A DNA stretch of 64,000 nt from Bog-257 sp963805985 (GTDB lineage Bacteria > Acidobacteriota > Terriglobia > Terriglobales > Acidobacteriaceae). The DNA is taken from NCBI GenBank assembly GCA_963805985.1, contig CAWDWG010000012.1:124001-188000 (forward strand), written 5' to 3'. The notes beneath the pieces are model-generated. The model saw nothing but the letters and a program-made list of their open reading frames with translations. It was not told the DNA's origin and did not search any database. Every line of letters starts with the position of its first letter. Within the stretch, counting starts at the first letter, position 1. Of this stretch, positions 34,884 to 44,160 are shown piece by piece. A program made the position numbers and the translations under genes.

Positions 34884-35484
34884 TTACTTGCTGCGCTGCC
34901 TCGTTGACGGGAAGGTTGGCATTCACGATGAGACTGCCGGGAATGGATTGAAACATTGCCAGGTAAGCAAGCCGTTGCCGATGCGATTCGGCGAGGGAGA
35001 CTTCGGCTTTTCTGCTCTGGAGCACTTCGGCAGGAGCGTCGAGAAGAACACGCAGGTCGGGCTGAGGAGCCAACGCCGCCAGCCATCTCGCAAGAGTTCG
35101 AATCGACGCGGGCAGCCGGTAGCGCCAGGGATCAATCAGGATGTCTGGATAGTACCGGTCGAAGATCACAAGCTCGGAGCGGCGAAGGCTGGGGCGTACG
35201 ACAAAGAGGTGCCCGCACCAGCAATCCAGGAGCCAATAGATGAGCTTGAGGATTGAGACCAGCCAGCCGCGAGGCGGACGGGCATGCGGGTCCGTGACTG
35301 CAAGCTGATTGATCCGGCTACTGCCAAGCATGGGGCGAAAATGAAACACGGTGATGGCCGAAAATGTAGCTGCGACCTGGACCCTCACCTCTTCGATAAC
35401 GCTGGACTTTCCGGCACCGTCGGGACCGAATACAGTGATCCAACGTCCCGGAGTTCTCAATTGTTTTGCTGGTGGGTTACTCAT
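34810..35484 (-). CDS. Thymidylate-kinase-like P-loop protein
   Basis: 224 residues with Walker A GPDGAGKSS and the DRY motif FDRYYPD of dTMP kinases, plus LDAPAEVLQSRK near the lid. These EPS-associated relatives are probably not DNA-precursor kinases. The ATG at 35484 overlaps the Wza-like stop (ATGA coupling). The next gene downstream overlaps its 3' end and carries a decayed version of the same domain, suggesting a functional pair. Confidence 0.8.
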   Translation of the reverse strand: MSNPPAKQLRTPGRWITVFGPDGAGKSSVIEEVRVQVAATFSAITVFHFRPMLGSSRINQLAVTDPHARPPRGWLVSILKLIYWLLDCWCGHLFVVRPSLRRSELVIFDRYYPDILIDPWRYRLPASIRTLARWLAALAPQPDLRVLLDAPAEVLQSRKAEVSLAESHRQRLAYLAMFQSIPGSLIVNANLPVNEAAQQVSAAVLARVTNTPCERHSSFLIANP

Positions 35485-36452
35485 AGCCTGCCGTAGATGA
35501 CCACCCCTACCGCCATTTGAAGAACCGATGTGACGCCCTTCTCCGCCCATTCCTTGCCGCCGTTGACGGGGATGAAAAGGATGTCGCCATCCTGAAGCTT
35601 GGGGTCAGGGACCGTGTTTGCAAGGATGCGCTTCAACGGGAGATCGGACTCCGTGCGCCCTGCCGGCGAATTGCGAATGAGCTTGGCATCGTACTTGGCG
35701 GTCTTGTTCATGCCCTGCGCCAGCGCAATCGCCTGCAGAACGGTGACCGTCTGCTTACTCTCGATCAGGTAGCCCCCGGGCCGGCCAACATCTCCCACCA
35801 CGTAGACCACACCCGCGCGCGTGATGAAGATGCGATCGCCGGGTCGCACTTCGGGATCGGCTCCGCTCTCCTGCGCCGAACCGGATAGCTGAAAAGTGAT
35901 TACCTGCTCGCGATCCTTGCGGCTGATGGTGACCGTTTTGGAGGCGGCAGGTGTGAGCCCGCCAGCGATGGAGACGAAATCGAGGACGGTGTGTTTCGCG
36001 ATCCAGGGATAGACTCCGGGCGTCTTGACTTCGCCGGCAACGGTCACGCCTTGCGTGGCATATTCGAGGACGAAGACTTCGACGTGCGGATTGCGCAGGA
36101 TTTTCTGCTGTCGAAGGCGCCCTTCGATTGCGGTTTGCGCCTGCTCAGCGGTCAAGCCTCGCACACTAACCGCACCGCCGACGGGAAGAACGATCTCTCC
36201 CAGATGGTCGACGCGCAGCCTTTCGGAAAGCTCTGGCGTATCGAAGACGCGAACGTCGATCAGATCGCCGGAGTCCAGCGTCAGAGCCTCGCTTTCGGAA
36301 GCGGATCCCGAAGTCGTGGGCGGGTTGGTTATAGCTACCGGGGCGGGTGCGATCGAGGGATGCACCGGCTGCGTCTGGCCGCATGCGAGCGGCTGGAAGC
36401 AAACGACCAGCGCCACGAGAACAACCGACGAGAGTGCAGCCCGAAGGAACAT
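35481..36452 (-). CDS. Polysaccharide export outer-membrane protein (Wza-like)
   Basis: 323 residues: signal segment (LSSVVLVALVVCFQPLACGQ), a PES domain (LTLDSGDLIDVRVFDTPELS...VRGLTAEQAQ), then two SLBB domains (VTVAGEVKTPGVYPW; VYVVGDVGRPGGYLIES) and a hydrophobic C-terminus. Forms the outer-membrane channel through which the polymer leaves. ATG at 36452, 22 bases after the wzc stop; upstream in-frame ATGs lie inside wzc. Confidence 0.88.
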   Translation of the reverse strand: MFLRAALSSVVLVALVVCFQPLACGQTQPVHPSIAPAPVAITNPPTTSGSASESEALTLDSGDLIDVRVFDTPELSERLRVDHLGEIVLPVGGAVSVRGLTAEQAQTAIEGRLRQQKILRNPHVEVFVLEYATQGVTVAGEVKTPGVYPWIAKHTVLDFVSIAGGLTPAASKTVTISRKDREQVITFQLSGSAQESGADPEVRPGDRIFITRAGVVYVVGDVGRPGGYLIESKQTVTVLQAIALAQGMNKTAKYDAKLIRNSPAGRTESDLPLKRILANTVPDPKLQDGDILFIPVNGGKEWAEKGVTSVLQMAVGVVIYGRL

Positions 36453-36474
36453 CGATTTCACAGTCAGAATCAAC

Positions 36475-38694
36475 TTAGGCGTCAAGCGGTTTTGCCTTCT
36501 TAGCTGAAAGGTCATAGCCGAATGGCATGTAATAGGAGCGCTCATATCGCTGGTCAACGCCGTTGAGAACCAGGCCGAGCACATTCAGGTTTGCGCGCTG
36601 AAGAATGTCGCGAGCGTGACGAAGCGCGTGCCTGGTTGTGACACCGCAGCGCGCCACCAGCAGAACGGCGTCCGCTTGTGCCCCCACGACCGCCCCATCG
36701 GTAAACATCGATGCCGGGGGAGTGTCGAAGATGATGTGATCGTAACGAGCGCGCCAGTCTGCCAGCAGTTCAGTCATGATGGGAGACGCCAGCGTCTCTG
36801 CGGGGTAAGGACACGGGCTTCCGGCCGGGAGCACTCTCAGGGTGGGGAGCAAGTCCAACCTCGCGATTGCGTCATCGCTGCGACAGGCTCCGCTCAGGAC
36901 CTCGCTGAGCCCCGGCCCTTGTGGAATTTCGAAAGCCGCATGAACGGACGGCTGGCGAAAATCGGTGTCTACCAGCAGTACCTTCGCACCCTGCTGGGCC
37001 AGGACCACGGCACAGTTCACCGCGGTCAATGTCTTGCCTTCGCAAGGCAAACAACTGGTGATCGCGAGGGCTTGCGGTGGGCGATCTGGGGATGGCAGCA
37101 GCAGGGAGGTCCGCAGGCAGCGATAGGATTCGGCCGCCTGGGATTGCGGCTGATGGTGGGCGATGAGCCGCAACTCGTCGACTGCAAGGGCCGCGCGCTT
37201 TCGGCCGAGGAAGTTGAGCTTCGCGCTACAGATCTGTGGGATTTCTGCCAGGATCGGCAGTGAGGAGACGCTCTCCGCCTCGTCCGCACTGCGAATTGTC
37301 ATATCGAGCATCTCCAGGCCAATAGCCGAGAGCATGCCGAACACCAGACCGCAGCCTAATCCCAGCGCAAGATCGAGAACCGGTTGGGGATCGACCGGCT
37401 CCGACGGCGTCTGTCCCGGCTCAACGACGCCGACGTTCGCGGACGCCAGGCCCGCCACAATTCCGGCCTGTTTCAGCTTGAGTTGCAGCGTCTGGTACAG
37501 GTCCTGCGACGTCTCCACTTCATGTTTGAGAATTGCATACTGCGCCGCCCCTTGATTCAAGTCATAGGCTTTCTGCTTTTGTTCCTCAAACTTGCTCTGC
37601 AGCATCTTCTCCGTACTGGAAGCGGCCAGATATTCGTTTTTGTAGCGCTCACTCAGATTCTTCAGCTCGGCATTGATCGCGCTGTCCACCTGCGACATCT
37701 GGCTGCCCAGCTCCGCAAGCTTGGGATATCCCTCGCCGAATTTTGTGCTCAGCCTGGCATAATCCACGCGCAATTGTGCCTGCTGCGAGCGCAAAACTTG
37801 CAGCGTAGCATCGGGCACAGTTGAAGCGATAAGCTCGGGATTTCCCGAGCCGGCGATGCGATATCGAGCCTCCTTCACGATTCGATCCGACTCTGCTGCG
37901 GTGAGCTGTTCGTTCAGGTCCTTCAACTTGTCAGTGATGATGTTGTCGGTCTCATCGACGCCGATAAGCCCGCGGCGCTTTTGCAGGGCCGACAGTTTTT
38001 CCTGTGCCTCGTTGGCCTTGAGCTTCAGATCGTCCATCTGAGCTGAAAGCCAGTTCGACACCTGAGTTGCCGAATCGTAGCTGCTGCGAAAGTTGCGTTC
38101 GGTATAGCTGGTAACAATGGAATTTACGACTTCGGAGGACAGCTTCGGATCTTTCGTCCGGAAGGCGACGCTGATGATGTCCGTCTTAGGAACGACCTCG
38201 ACCTTGAGATTTTTCTGAAAACGATGCAGCAACTTGTCGCGAACTTTCGGCGAGAGGGTCGCGACATCGGTGCCGGGAGGCTGCATCGATCGGCCGGCGA
38301 AATCGCTTCTTTCAGCCAGCCTGGTCTGCTGTATTACAGCGAGAGCGACGGTACTGCTTCCCAGCACGGTCACCGCGCTCTGCAGTTGGATGGTGGGGTC
38401 GGAGGGACTGACCATGCGCGAAGTCAACTCGTCCAGCCCCATGGAGTTTGTGCCCACGGGGCTAACCTCGATTCGCGCGCTGGCCTCGTAGCGTGAGTCC
38501 TTGATCAGCACATACGACGCTGCCACCAGCCCCAGCAGCCCAACCCATGCCAGGATCACCAGCCGCCGCGTGCGCAGCATCCGCCATAGCTCCGGGAGCA
38601 ATAGCTCACCGCTGCCGTATGCAGGAGTGGGATCGCGATAGCGGCGAAGTTCAGTGGCTTCGGTTCGCAATTCAGGACAGCTGGTCTGGAACAC
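36475..38694 (-). CDS. Wzc-like polysaccharide co-polymerase and tyrosine autokinase
   Basis: 739 residues: Wzz domain with two membrane helices (around 45-65 and 440-462) flanking a long periplasmic coiled coil (220-410), then a cytoplasmic BY-kinase. Walker A is CLPCEGKT (K554), with Cys where the family has Gly (P-G-E-G-K). Walker A' VLLVDTDFRQP and Walker B IIFDTPP are normal, and a C-terminal tyrosine cluster (YERSYYMPFGYD) is present. It controls polymer length and export with the Wza-like protein. GTG start at 38694. Confidence 0.92.
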   Translation of the reverse strand: MFQTSCPELRTEATELRRYRDPTPAYGSGELLLPELWRMLRTRRLVILAWVGLLGLVAASYVLIKDSRYEASARIEVSPVGTNSMGLDELTSRMVSPSDPTIQLQSAVTVLGSSTVALAVIQQTRLAERSDFAGRSMQPPGTDVATLSPKVRDKLLHRFQKNLKVEVVPKTDIISVAFRTKDPKLSSEVVNSIVTSYTERNFRSSYDSATQVSNWLSAQMDDLKLKANEAQEKLSALQKRRGLIGVDETDNIITDKLKDLNEQLTAAESDRIVKEARYRIAGSGNPELIASTVPDATLQVLRSQQAQLRVDYARLSTKFGEGYPKLAELGSQMSQVDSAINAELKNLSERYKNEYLAASSTEKMLQSKFEEQKQKAYDLNQGAAQYAILKHEVETSQDLYQTLQLKLKQAGIVAGLASANVGVVEPGQTPSEPVDPQPVLDLALGLGCGLVFGMLSAIGLEMLDMTIRSADEAESVSSLPILAEIPQICSAKLNFLGRKRAALAVDELRLIAHHQPQSQAAESYRCLRTSLLLPSPDRPPQALAITSCLPCEGKTLTAVNCAVVLAQQGAKVLLVDTDFRQPSVHAAFEIPQGPGLSEVLSGACRSDDAIARLDLLPTLRVLPAGSPCPYPAETLASPIMTELLADWRARYDHIIFDTPPASMFTDGAVVGAQADAVLLVARCGVTTRHALRHARDILQRANLNVLGLVLNGVDQRYERSYYMPFGYDLSAKKAKPLDA

Positions 38695-38715
38695 GATGAG
38701 CTCGGTGAGGTTCGT

Positions 38716-40164
38716 TTAGGCTGGCAGGCTCTCGCCCGGCTTGATGATTGCCGGAGCCGGCGCAAGATGAACGCCCTGCCACAGATTGGGCATGGCTTCC
38801 GCGATGTGAAGCGCGCGGCCTACGCTGTAATAGAGGAACCCGGCCGCTGCCATGCGGCTGGGATTGAATAGGTTTCGCCCGTCCACGATGATGGGCAGTT
38901 TCAGGGCTGCCCGCAGTTTTTGCAGATCGAGTTTGCGGAACTGCGGCCAGTCGGTGAGGATGAGCAGTGCGTCGCGACGGGAGGCGGCGAGATACTCATT
39001 GTCAGCGTACTCGATCGCGTCGGGCGGCAATACTTCGCGCGCCTTCACCATCGCTGCCGGATCGTACGCGCACACACGCGCGCCCTCCTCCAGCAGTTGC
39101 TGGATGATGGCGATGGCCGGTGACTCACGGACGTCGTCGGTTCCTCCTTTGAAGGCGAGGCCGAGGACTCCGATTCGTTTGCCACGCAATGTCCACAGCG
39201 CACTCCGGACTTTTTTCATGAACAAGCGGCGCTGGTCGTTATTGATGCGTGTGACTTCGGCGAGCAGCGAGAAATCGACCTTCCACTGCGAAGCTACTTC
39301 CCGAAAGGCAGACACATCTTTGGGAAAGCACGAGCCGCCGTATCCGATTCCGGCCTGCAGAAACTGTGCTCCGATGCGTGAATCAGCGCCGATACCGGCG
39401 CAGACCTGGTCGATGTCAGCGCCGACGGCTTCGGCGAGGTTGGCCACCATGTTGATGTAAGAGATCTTGGTCGCCAGAAACGCATTAGACGCGTGCTTGA
39501 TCAATTCAGCGCTGCGCGCGTTGGTGAGGATTGCCGGCGCCCGATCAAACGTGGCATGGGGGCACGGAATCGCGTCGGCCTGGTGGTAGTATGTGCCTTC
39601 CGTGAGCGGACGGTAGATGCTGTAAAGCATTGCGGCGCTGAAGTCATCGTCGACTCCCAGCACGATGCGATCGGGATAGAGGAAGTCGGTGACCGCCGAT
39701 CCCTCGCGCAAGAACTCCGGATTTGAAGCCACCCAAAAGCGCCCCGGGTCGGCTCCGTGCAGCAGCAGAACCTTGCGAATCGCCTCGCAGGTGCAGACCG
39801 GAACGGTGCTCTTTTCGATGATCAGTTTGGGCTCGGAGATCGACTGCGCGATGCTGGAAGCGACCGATTCGACATAGGACAGGTCAGCTTCGCCACCGCT
39901 TCCTTGCGGCGTGCCGACCGTGATGAAGATCGCTTCGGATTCACGGACCGCGTCGCTGACCGAGGAACCGAACCGCAAGCGGTTGCCGCGATGCCGTTCC
40001 AGTAGTTGAGCGAGAAACTCTTCATGAATCGGCAATTCGCCGCGATTGAGTTCGGCGATCTTCTGCACATCGGTATCCACCGAAATCACTTCATGACCGA
40101 TTTCCGCAAGGCACGCGGCGGAAACCAATCCAACGTATCCACAGCCAACCACAGTCAGGCGCAT
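38716..40164 (-). CDS. ugd: UDP-glucose 6-dehydrogenase
   Basis: 482 residues with Rossmann motif VVGCGYVGLVSAACLAEIGH, the GEADLSYV helix, NPEFLREGSA, and catalytic Cys in YGGSCFPKD. Converts UDP-glucose to UDP-glucuronate, so the polymer probably contains a uronic acid or a sugar derived from it. Gap to the next gene is 21 bases. The C-terminus has the usual GRNLFNPSRM block and a ~30-residue extra tail (YYSVGRALHIAEAM...). Confidence 0.95.
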   Translation of the reverse strand: MRLTVVGCGYVGLVSAACLAEIGHEVISVDTDVQKIAELNRGELPIHEEFLAQLLERHRGNRLRFGSSVSDAVRESEAIFITVGTPQGSGGEADLSYVESVASSIAQSISEPKLIIEKSTVPVCTCEAIRKVLLLHGADPGRFWVASNPEFLREGSAVTDFLYPDRIVLGVDDDFSAAMLYSIYRPLTEGTYYHQADAIPCPHATFDRAPAILTNARSAELIKHASNAFLATKISYINMVANLAEAVGADIDQVCAGIGADSRIGAQFLQAGIGYGGSCFPKDVSAFREVASQWKVDFSLLAEVTRINNDQRRLFMKKVRSALWTLRGKRIGVLGLAFKGGTDDVRESPAIAIIQQLLEEGARVCAYDPAAMVKAREVLPPDAIEYADNEYLAASRRDALLILTDWPQFRKLDLQKLRAALKLPIIVDGRNLFNPSRMAAAGFLYYSVGRALHIAEAMPNLWQGVHLAPAPAIIKPGESLPA

Positions 40165-40182
40165 GATGTGCTCCAGAAGGAA

Positions 40183-41640
40183 TCAGACTCCGCGGCCGGC
40201 AAACAGCAGCGTGTGCAGAAGGATGGCTGCATCCATGAACACACTGCGGTAGCGGACGTAATAGGCGTCATATTCAGGGTGGTGATGAATGGGAAGAGAG
40301 CGATGGGGGCCGATCTGCCAAAGGCCGGTCATTCCCGGCTTGACCGATAGCCGCTGTCGCAATGCAGCGTCATATTGCTCCGCGATGAAAGGCATTTCCG
40401 GCCGCGGGCCGACGAGCGACATCTGCCCCAGCAGGACATTTAGCAGCTGAGGCAGTTCGTCCAGACTGGTGCGGCGCAGAATCCGGCCGAGTGGCGTCAC
40501 GCGGGGATCGTCGCCCGATCCAGGAGAGTATTCGTAGTGCGGGGCGTCCCGGTACATCGTACGAAATTTGTACATCATGAAGCGACGGCCGCCTTGACCA
40601 ACTCGCACCTGTCGAAACAGGATGGGCCCCGGGGATGATGCCTTAACCAGCAAGGCAATGATTGCAGCTGCGGGAGCCAGGAGGAGCAGTAACAGCAAGC
40701 TCACGAGGGTGTCGAGCAGCCGCTTCGCGAGGTCGTATGTGCCACGGCTTGTGCCACCGGGCAGATGGGCAAGCATGACGCCATCGAGCTCAGTGAATTC
40801 GAGCTGATGGCCCGGCCCCAGAAAATCGCCGGGTGCGAAATACGTCCTGACTCCCGCGGCTGAAGCTTGCGCAATCATCGGGAGCAGCGAGTCATGGTCG
40901 ACCGCGGAAGTGGCGATGATCAGCACGGAGGCACGCAGCCGGCGGAAGAGCTCCGGACTAGCCGGCTCAGACAGCACCTCGGCAGAATGACGGCTGTGAT
41001 AACCGGACTCGTAGATCTCGGTTACGCCGCTGTGTGGATCGTTGTCGATAAAAGCGATGGGGTCCACGCCGAATTTCGGCGAGCGGAGCAGAGCTGAGAA
41101 GACGCGGCGGCCTTCCGGCCCCGTCCCAAGAATTACGGCTCGTTGCGACCCGTAAGCCTTGCCGAACCTGAGCAGCAAGCGACTGGCTTCCCACTTCTCC
41201 AGGGTGAGAAACAGCGGGACCGTGACCAGAGTCAGGCAGAAGGCCAGCCGCGAAACGTGCGCGGCGCAGAAATAGACGCCCAGGGCTGCGAGCAGAAAGG
41301 CTTGCAAGGTGACGCGAAGGATGCGCTCGGTCTCGCGAATCGCCAGCAGGCTCACCGAAGGACGGTATCCGCCGTGCCGCTCCATCAGAAAGACAAACAC
41401 CAGAGCAAAAAAGCTGACCCATAGAAACACTGCCGAGCCGCCGTACCTGGAAACTCGATTCGGCTGGAGCATTTGATACAGGCCGAGGGAAAGATAAACG
41501 GCGGCAGCAATCGTGAGAAAGTCCAGAATCTTTTCCGCACCGGGAAGAAGAGATGCCAGGCGATTGCGCTCGGCCGGAGCTGTAAGGGGCAGATCGACTT
41601 CGCTGAGAGAAGCTGATGATGTATTTACCGCGGTGGCCAT
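40183..41640 (-). CDS. Polyprenyl-phosphate sugar-1-phosphate transferase (initiating PGT)
   Basis: 485 residues. Four N-terminal transmembrane helices and a CoA-binding-like Rossmann region (AVILGTGPEGRRVF) precede the bacterial sugar transferase core: KRLLDTLVSLL, SSPGPILFRQVRVG, MYKFRTM, TSLDELPQLLNVL, SLVGPRPEMP, LSVKPGMTGLWQ. It puts the first sugar phosphate onto undecaprenyl phosphate, starting EPS repeat synthesis in the WbaP/WcaJ style. An ATG at 41640 opens it. Confidence 0.93.
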   Translation of the reverse strand: MATAVNTSSASLSEVDLPLTAPAERNRLASLLPGAEKILDFLTIAAAVYLSLGLYQMLQPNRVSRYGGSAVFLWVSFFALVFVFLMERHGGYRPSVSLLAIRETERILRVTLQAFLLAALGVYFCAAHVSRLAFCLTLVTVPLFLTLEKWEASRLLLRFGKAYGSQRAVILGTGPEGRRVFSALLRSPKFGVDPIAFIDNDPHSGVTEIYESGYHSRHSAEVLSEPASPELFRRLRASVLIIATSAVDHDSLLPMIAQASAAGVRTYFAPGDFLGPGHQLEFTELDGVMLAHLPGGTSRGTYDLAKRLLDTLVSLLLLLLLAPAAAIIALLVKASSPGPILFRQVRVGQGGRRFMMYKFRTMYRDAPHYEYSPGSGDDPRVTPLGRILRRTSLDELPQLLNVLLGQMSLVGPRPEMPFIAEQYDAALRQRLSVKPGMTGLWQIGPHRSLPIHHHPEYDAYYVRYRSVFMDAAILLHTLLFAGRGV

Positions 41641-41731
41641 AGACGCGGAGCCTTCCGAAAGGATTTTGTTTGGTTATCAGGAACGAGGTGAATGACGTGG
41701 ACGAAGCGTCACAAGGACTGAGCCGCGTGCT

Positions 41732-42295
41732 CTAATCGAGCGGCTCGACGTCGGCGCCGTGCAGATTAATCGCGACCGATTTCATGATCTGGTCGATGGA
41801 GATGACCAGACGGACAGAATTCTGTTTTTCGCTCAGCGTGCCTTCGCATCCGGCAAATGGGCCGTGTTTCACGCGCACGCGGTGTCCAATTCTTAGATAC
41901 GGGTGCGGCTCGACATCGCCCGCTCGTGAAGCGCAGGTGCGAAGGCGCTCGATGTCTTCGTCGCGCAGGACGGCAGGCTTGCCGCCGGCCGAGACCAGGC
42001 GGACGACTCCGGCGGTGTCCAGCACCGGCACGCGTTCCTCAACAGCAACATGAACAAAGACATACCCGGGAAAAAGCGGCGCGTCCGAGCGATGCACTCG
42101 ATCCGACCAACGCGCCAACCGCTGGTAGGTCGGCAGCAGGAACTCCAAATTCTTCAGTCGAAGCTGATCGGCGACCTGATGTTCGTGCCGGGAGCGCGTA
42201 TAAGCGGCCAGCCAAAGCCTCCGACACTGCAGTACTGCATGAGTCAAAAGAGAATCCTTCGGTGCTGCGCAAGGCTTCGCCATTCTCAGTCCCAT
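41732..42295 (-). CDS. NusG-like operon-specific antiterminator (RfaH/UpxY/LoaP type)
   Basis: 187 residues. NGN domain (WLAAYTRSRHEHQVADQL, FPGYVFVHV, VVRLVSAGGKPAVL) followed by a KOW motif (IGHRVRVKHGPFAGCEG). First gene of the EPS operon and distinct from housekeeping NusG in size and context, so it probably helps RNA polymerase read through this ~17 kb operon. ATG at 42295 chosen; 42283 is an alternative with GGGA upstream. Confidence 0.85.
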   Translation of the reverse strand: MGLRMAKPCAAPKDSLLTHAVLQCRRLWLAAYTRSRHEHQVADQLRLKNLEFLLPTYQRLARWSDRVHRSDAPLFPGYVFVHVAVEERVPVLDTAGVVRLVSAGGKPAVLRDEDIERLRTCASRAGDVEPHPYLRIGHRVRVKHGPFAGCEGTLSEKQNSVRLVISIDQIMKSVAINLHGADVEPLD

Positions 42296-42580
42296 CGACT
42301 GAGGTGCGCGGAGGCATGGCTTGCCCTGGAGCGACAGCCAAGTCATTTAGGTGCTATCGCTTCATGATTCCAACGTGCTATGCATGGAGAGCAACTCGTC
42401 CTCCACGTCGCAAACATGGGTTGTGGAAAGCTAAGTGTAGGCTGGTCTGCTGATTAGGGAACGGAGAGCGTATGCGGGCCACAGCCGCGAGGCGAAATCG
42501 TCAAAATTCTAGACACGTGCCGAACAAATAATGGACGTCAACCACGAGTCGGGGCCCCGCAGTGAGATCGATCCGCTTGG
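42296..42580 (-). promoter_or_regulatory. EPS operon leader and promoter region
   Basis: No gene is supported here. It must contain the EPS promoter and any recruitment site for the NusG-like protein. I saw no consensus -35/-10 pair and no exact ops sequence. Confidence 0.4.
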
Positions 42581-42616
42581 CGAGCAAAAGAAACGCGAGG
42601 CCATTCCAGCCTCGCG
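42581..42616 (-). terminator. Rho-independent terminator of the TadE/TadG operon
   Basis: Stem CGCGAGGC (42594-42601) / GCCTCGCG (42609-42616), 7-base loop; on the minus strand followed by TTTCTTTTGC. Lies 40 bases after the TadG fragment stop at 42656. Confidence 0.7.
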
Positions 42617-42655
42617 CTCCATTAATTCTAGACACTCTGTACCTTTCGCCTGCAA

Positions 42656-43277
42656 TCACTGCGAGATCCGCAGCAATACCTTGCTGGCGATCAACTGAAA
42701 CGCCGCCTCTAACTCCGCTGTGCAGGTTGCGCCGGGGCAGTCAGGCACGATCACGAACAATCCTGCGGGCAGGCTTGAGTTGTAGACGCCAGGGCCGGAG
42801 TCGCAATTGGAGCCCCCAGTATAGTTCGCTGCACCGGGATCGTTCGCCAGTGTCGCCAGGAATGCTTGCGTGCAGGGATCATTGCTGACCGCACTGCTCA
42901 AGCCAATCGTAAAGATGTACGTCGGAACGGTCTCCGCGCGCATGTTGTTAGCGGTAATGCTTGGTCCGGTACTTCACCTCGTTGGTTACGTTCCAACGGT
43001 TCAATGTCTGTGTGGCGCCCTGAAGGATTCCTCCGACGGAAACACCAGGCGCTGCGCCGTTGTAGGTGCAATTTACGTTCTGGTAAGTTGGTAAGTTTGT
43101 ATTGCTACAGGTCGTGTAATTCCGGTGGTCTGGATCGCTGGTCGGGTCATAGCAGTAGAAGGGACCGCTGGCGGGTATCTCCGCTGCCGGATTCAGACCG
43201 TAAACCGCCTCGGCGGGGTACGGGCTAGCTTCACCGGGGTTATCGGGATCGACTCCTCCGTAGTTCACCGTCGTCAC
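42656..43277 (-). pseudogene. Detached C-terminal parts of the vWA TadG-like gene
   Basis: Two frames, 42948-43277 and 42656-42943, carry the rest of the TadG-like protein. The first supplies SSNVTTVNYGGVDPDNPGEA after the vWA part ends; the second supplies SITANNMRAETVPTYIFTIG, the last strand of a vWA fold, to the C-terminus LLRISQ. One-base shifts near 43296-43305 and 42961-42972 would make a continuous protein. Confidence 0.7.
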
Positions 43278-44149
43278 GTTCGAACTATTCGGGCACCAGG
43301 GAACTGGTCCTGCAGGGTATTCATCAAACCATCGGTAAAGTACACCACCACTTTAACTTTGGGCACGCCCGATCCCAGGATCACGCTGTTGTTCTGGCTG
43401 TCGGACAGATTAAGAGGTGGCCCATTTGTGGCGCTATAGATACTGCCAGAGCCGGCGCCGCCGCCAAAAGTCCCGCCAGTAAAGGTATAGCGAGAGACCG
43501 CCGTGGCAATCGTTCCTGTGTTGTACGGACCCCAGCTCGTTCCTATGTTGACATCAACGTCGGCATGGCTCGCGAAGCTCACTAGGCCGATGTAGTCGGT
43601 TCCTGGAGTAAAGTCTTGCAGGAACTCTGGAACCGCAGCCTGCAAAGCGGTTCCTCCACCGTCAGTAGACATCGACCCGGAGCGGTCCAGCACCAGCGAC
43701 ATAATCAACGTGCTGCGGGTAGCCTGCCCGGTATCGCCAAGCGTCCAGGTCGCCCACCTGGGCAAATAGGCCATGAAGGTTGTCTTCCAAGGAGTGGTCG
43801 CCGTCAGCGTCGCGGTAATGGCGCTGCCGGTTGGGCAGCTCGCGTTTGCTGGGCACCAGGTCCAAGAGCAGGTCACGCCGCCGCTGCCGCAGGCGGTACC
43901 CAGGTTCGCATAAAACATGTCATTGGCCAGGCCCTGCGCGGTAGTGGTTCCCAAGCTATAGTTCTTGGCGCCGGTAAGTACGGCTGAATCCACCGCGTTG
44001 CTGAGGCGCGCCTTGGTTCTGTAGATCATGCCCATGTCGAGCGCCAGCCCAGAAAACAGGATGAGGAGGGGCACTCCAAGCGCGAGCCAAAGAAAGATCT
44101 GGCCACTCTCGCTACGGGAGAATTTCCGCAAGGACAAGAATTTCCGCAT
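43274..44149 (-). CDS. TadG-like pilus protein with vWA domain, frameshifted
   Basis: 291 residues in this frame. N-terminal TadE/G segment (SESGQIFLWLALGVPLLILFSG) with one membrane helix, then a von Willebrand A domain with the MIDAS motif VLDRSGSMS and YFTDG. The frame ends at 43274 in mid-domain (QDQFPGARIVRT), whereas the following frames carry the remainder. Expected full protein about 490 residues. Such proteins belong to Flp/Tad-type surface assemblies; adhesion is a likely role. Confidence 0.78.
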   Translation of the reverse strand: MRKFLSLRKFSRSESGQIFLWLALGVPLLILFSGLALDMGMIYRTKARLSNAVDSAVLTGAKNYSLGTTTAQGLANDMFYANLGTACGSGGVTCSWTWCPANASCPTGSAITATLTATTPWKTTFMAYLPRWATWTLGDTGQATRSTLIMSLVLDRSGSMSTDGGGTALQAAVPEFLQDFTPGTDYIGLVSFASHADVDVNIGTSWGPYNTGTIATAVSRYTFTGGTFGGGAGSGSIYSATNGPPLNLSDSQNNSVILGSGVPKVKVVVYFTDGLMNTLQDQFPGARIVRT

Positions 44150-44160
44150 AGATTGCCTCT

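Noticed and set aside
42296..42450. An ops element for the NusG-like factor
   Set aside because: The best partial match (AAGCGATAGCACC) differs from GGCGGTAGCGTG at too many positions to call.
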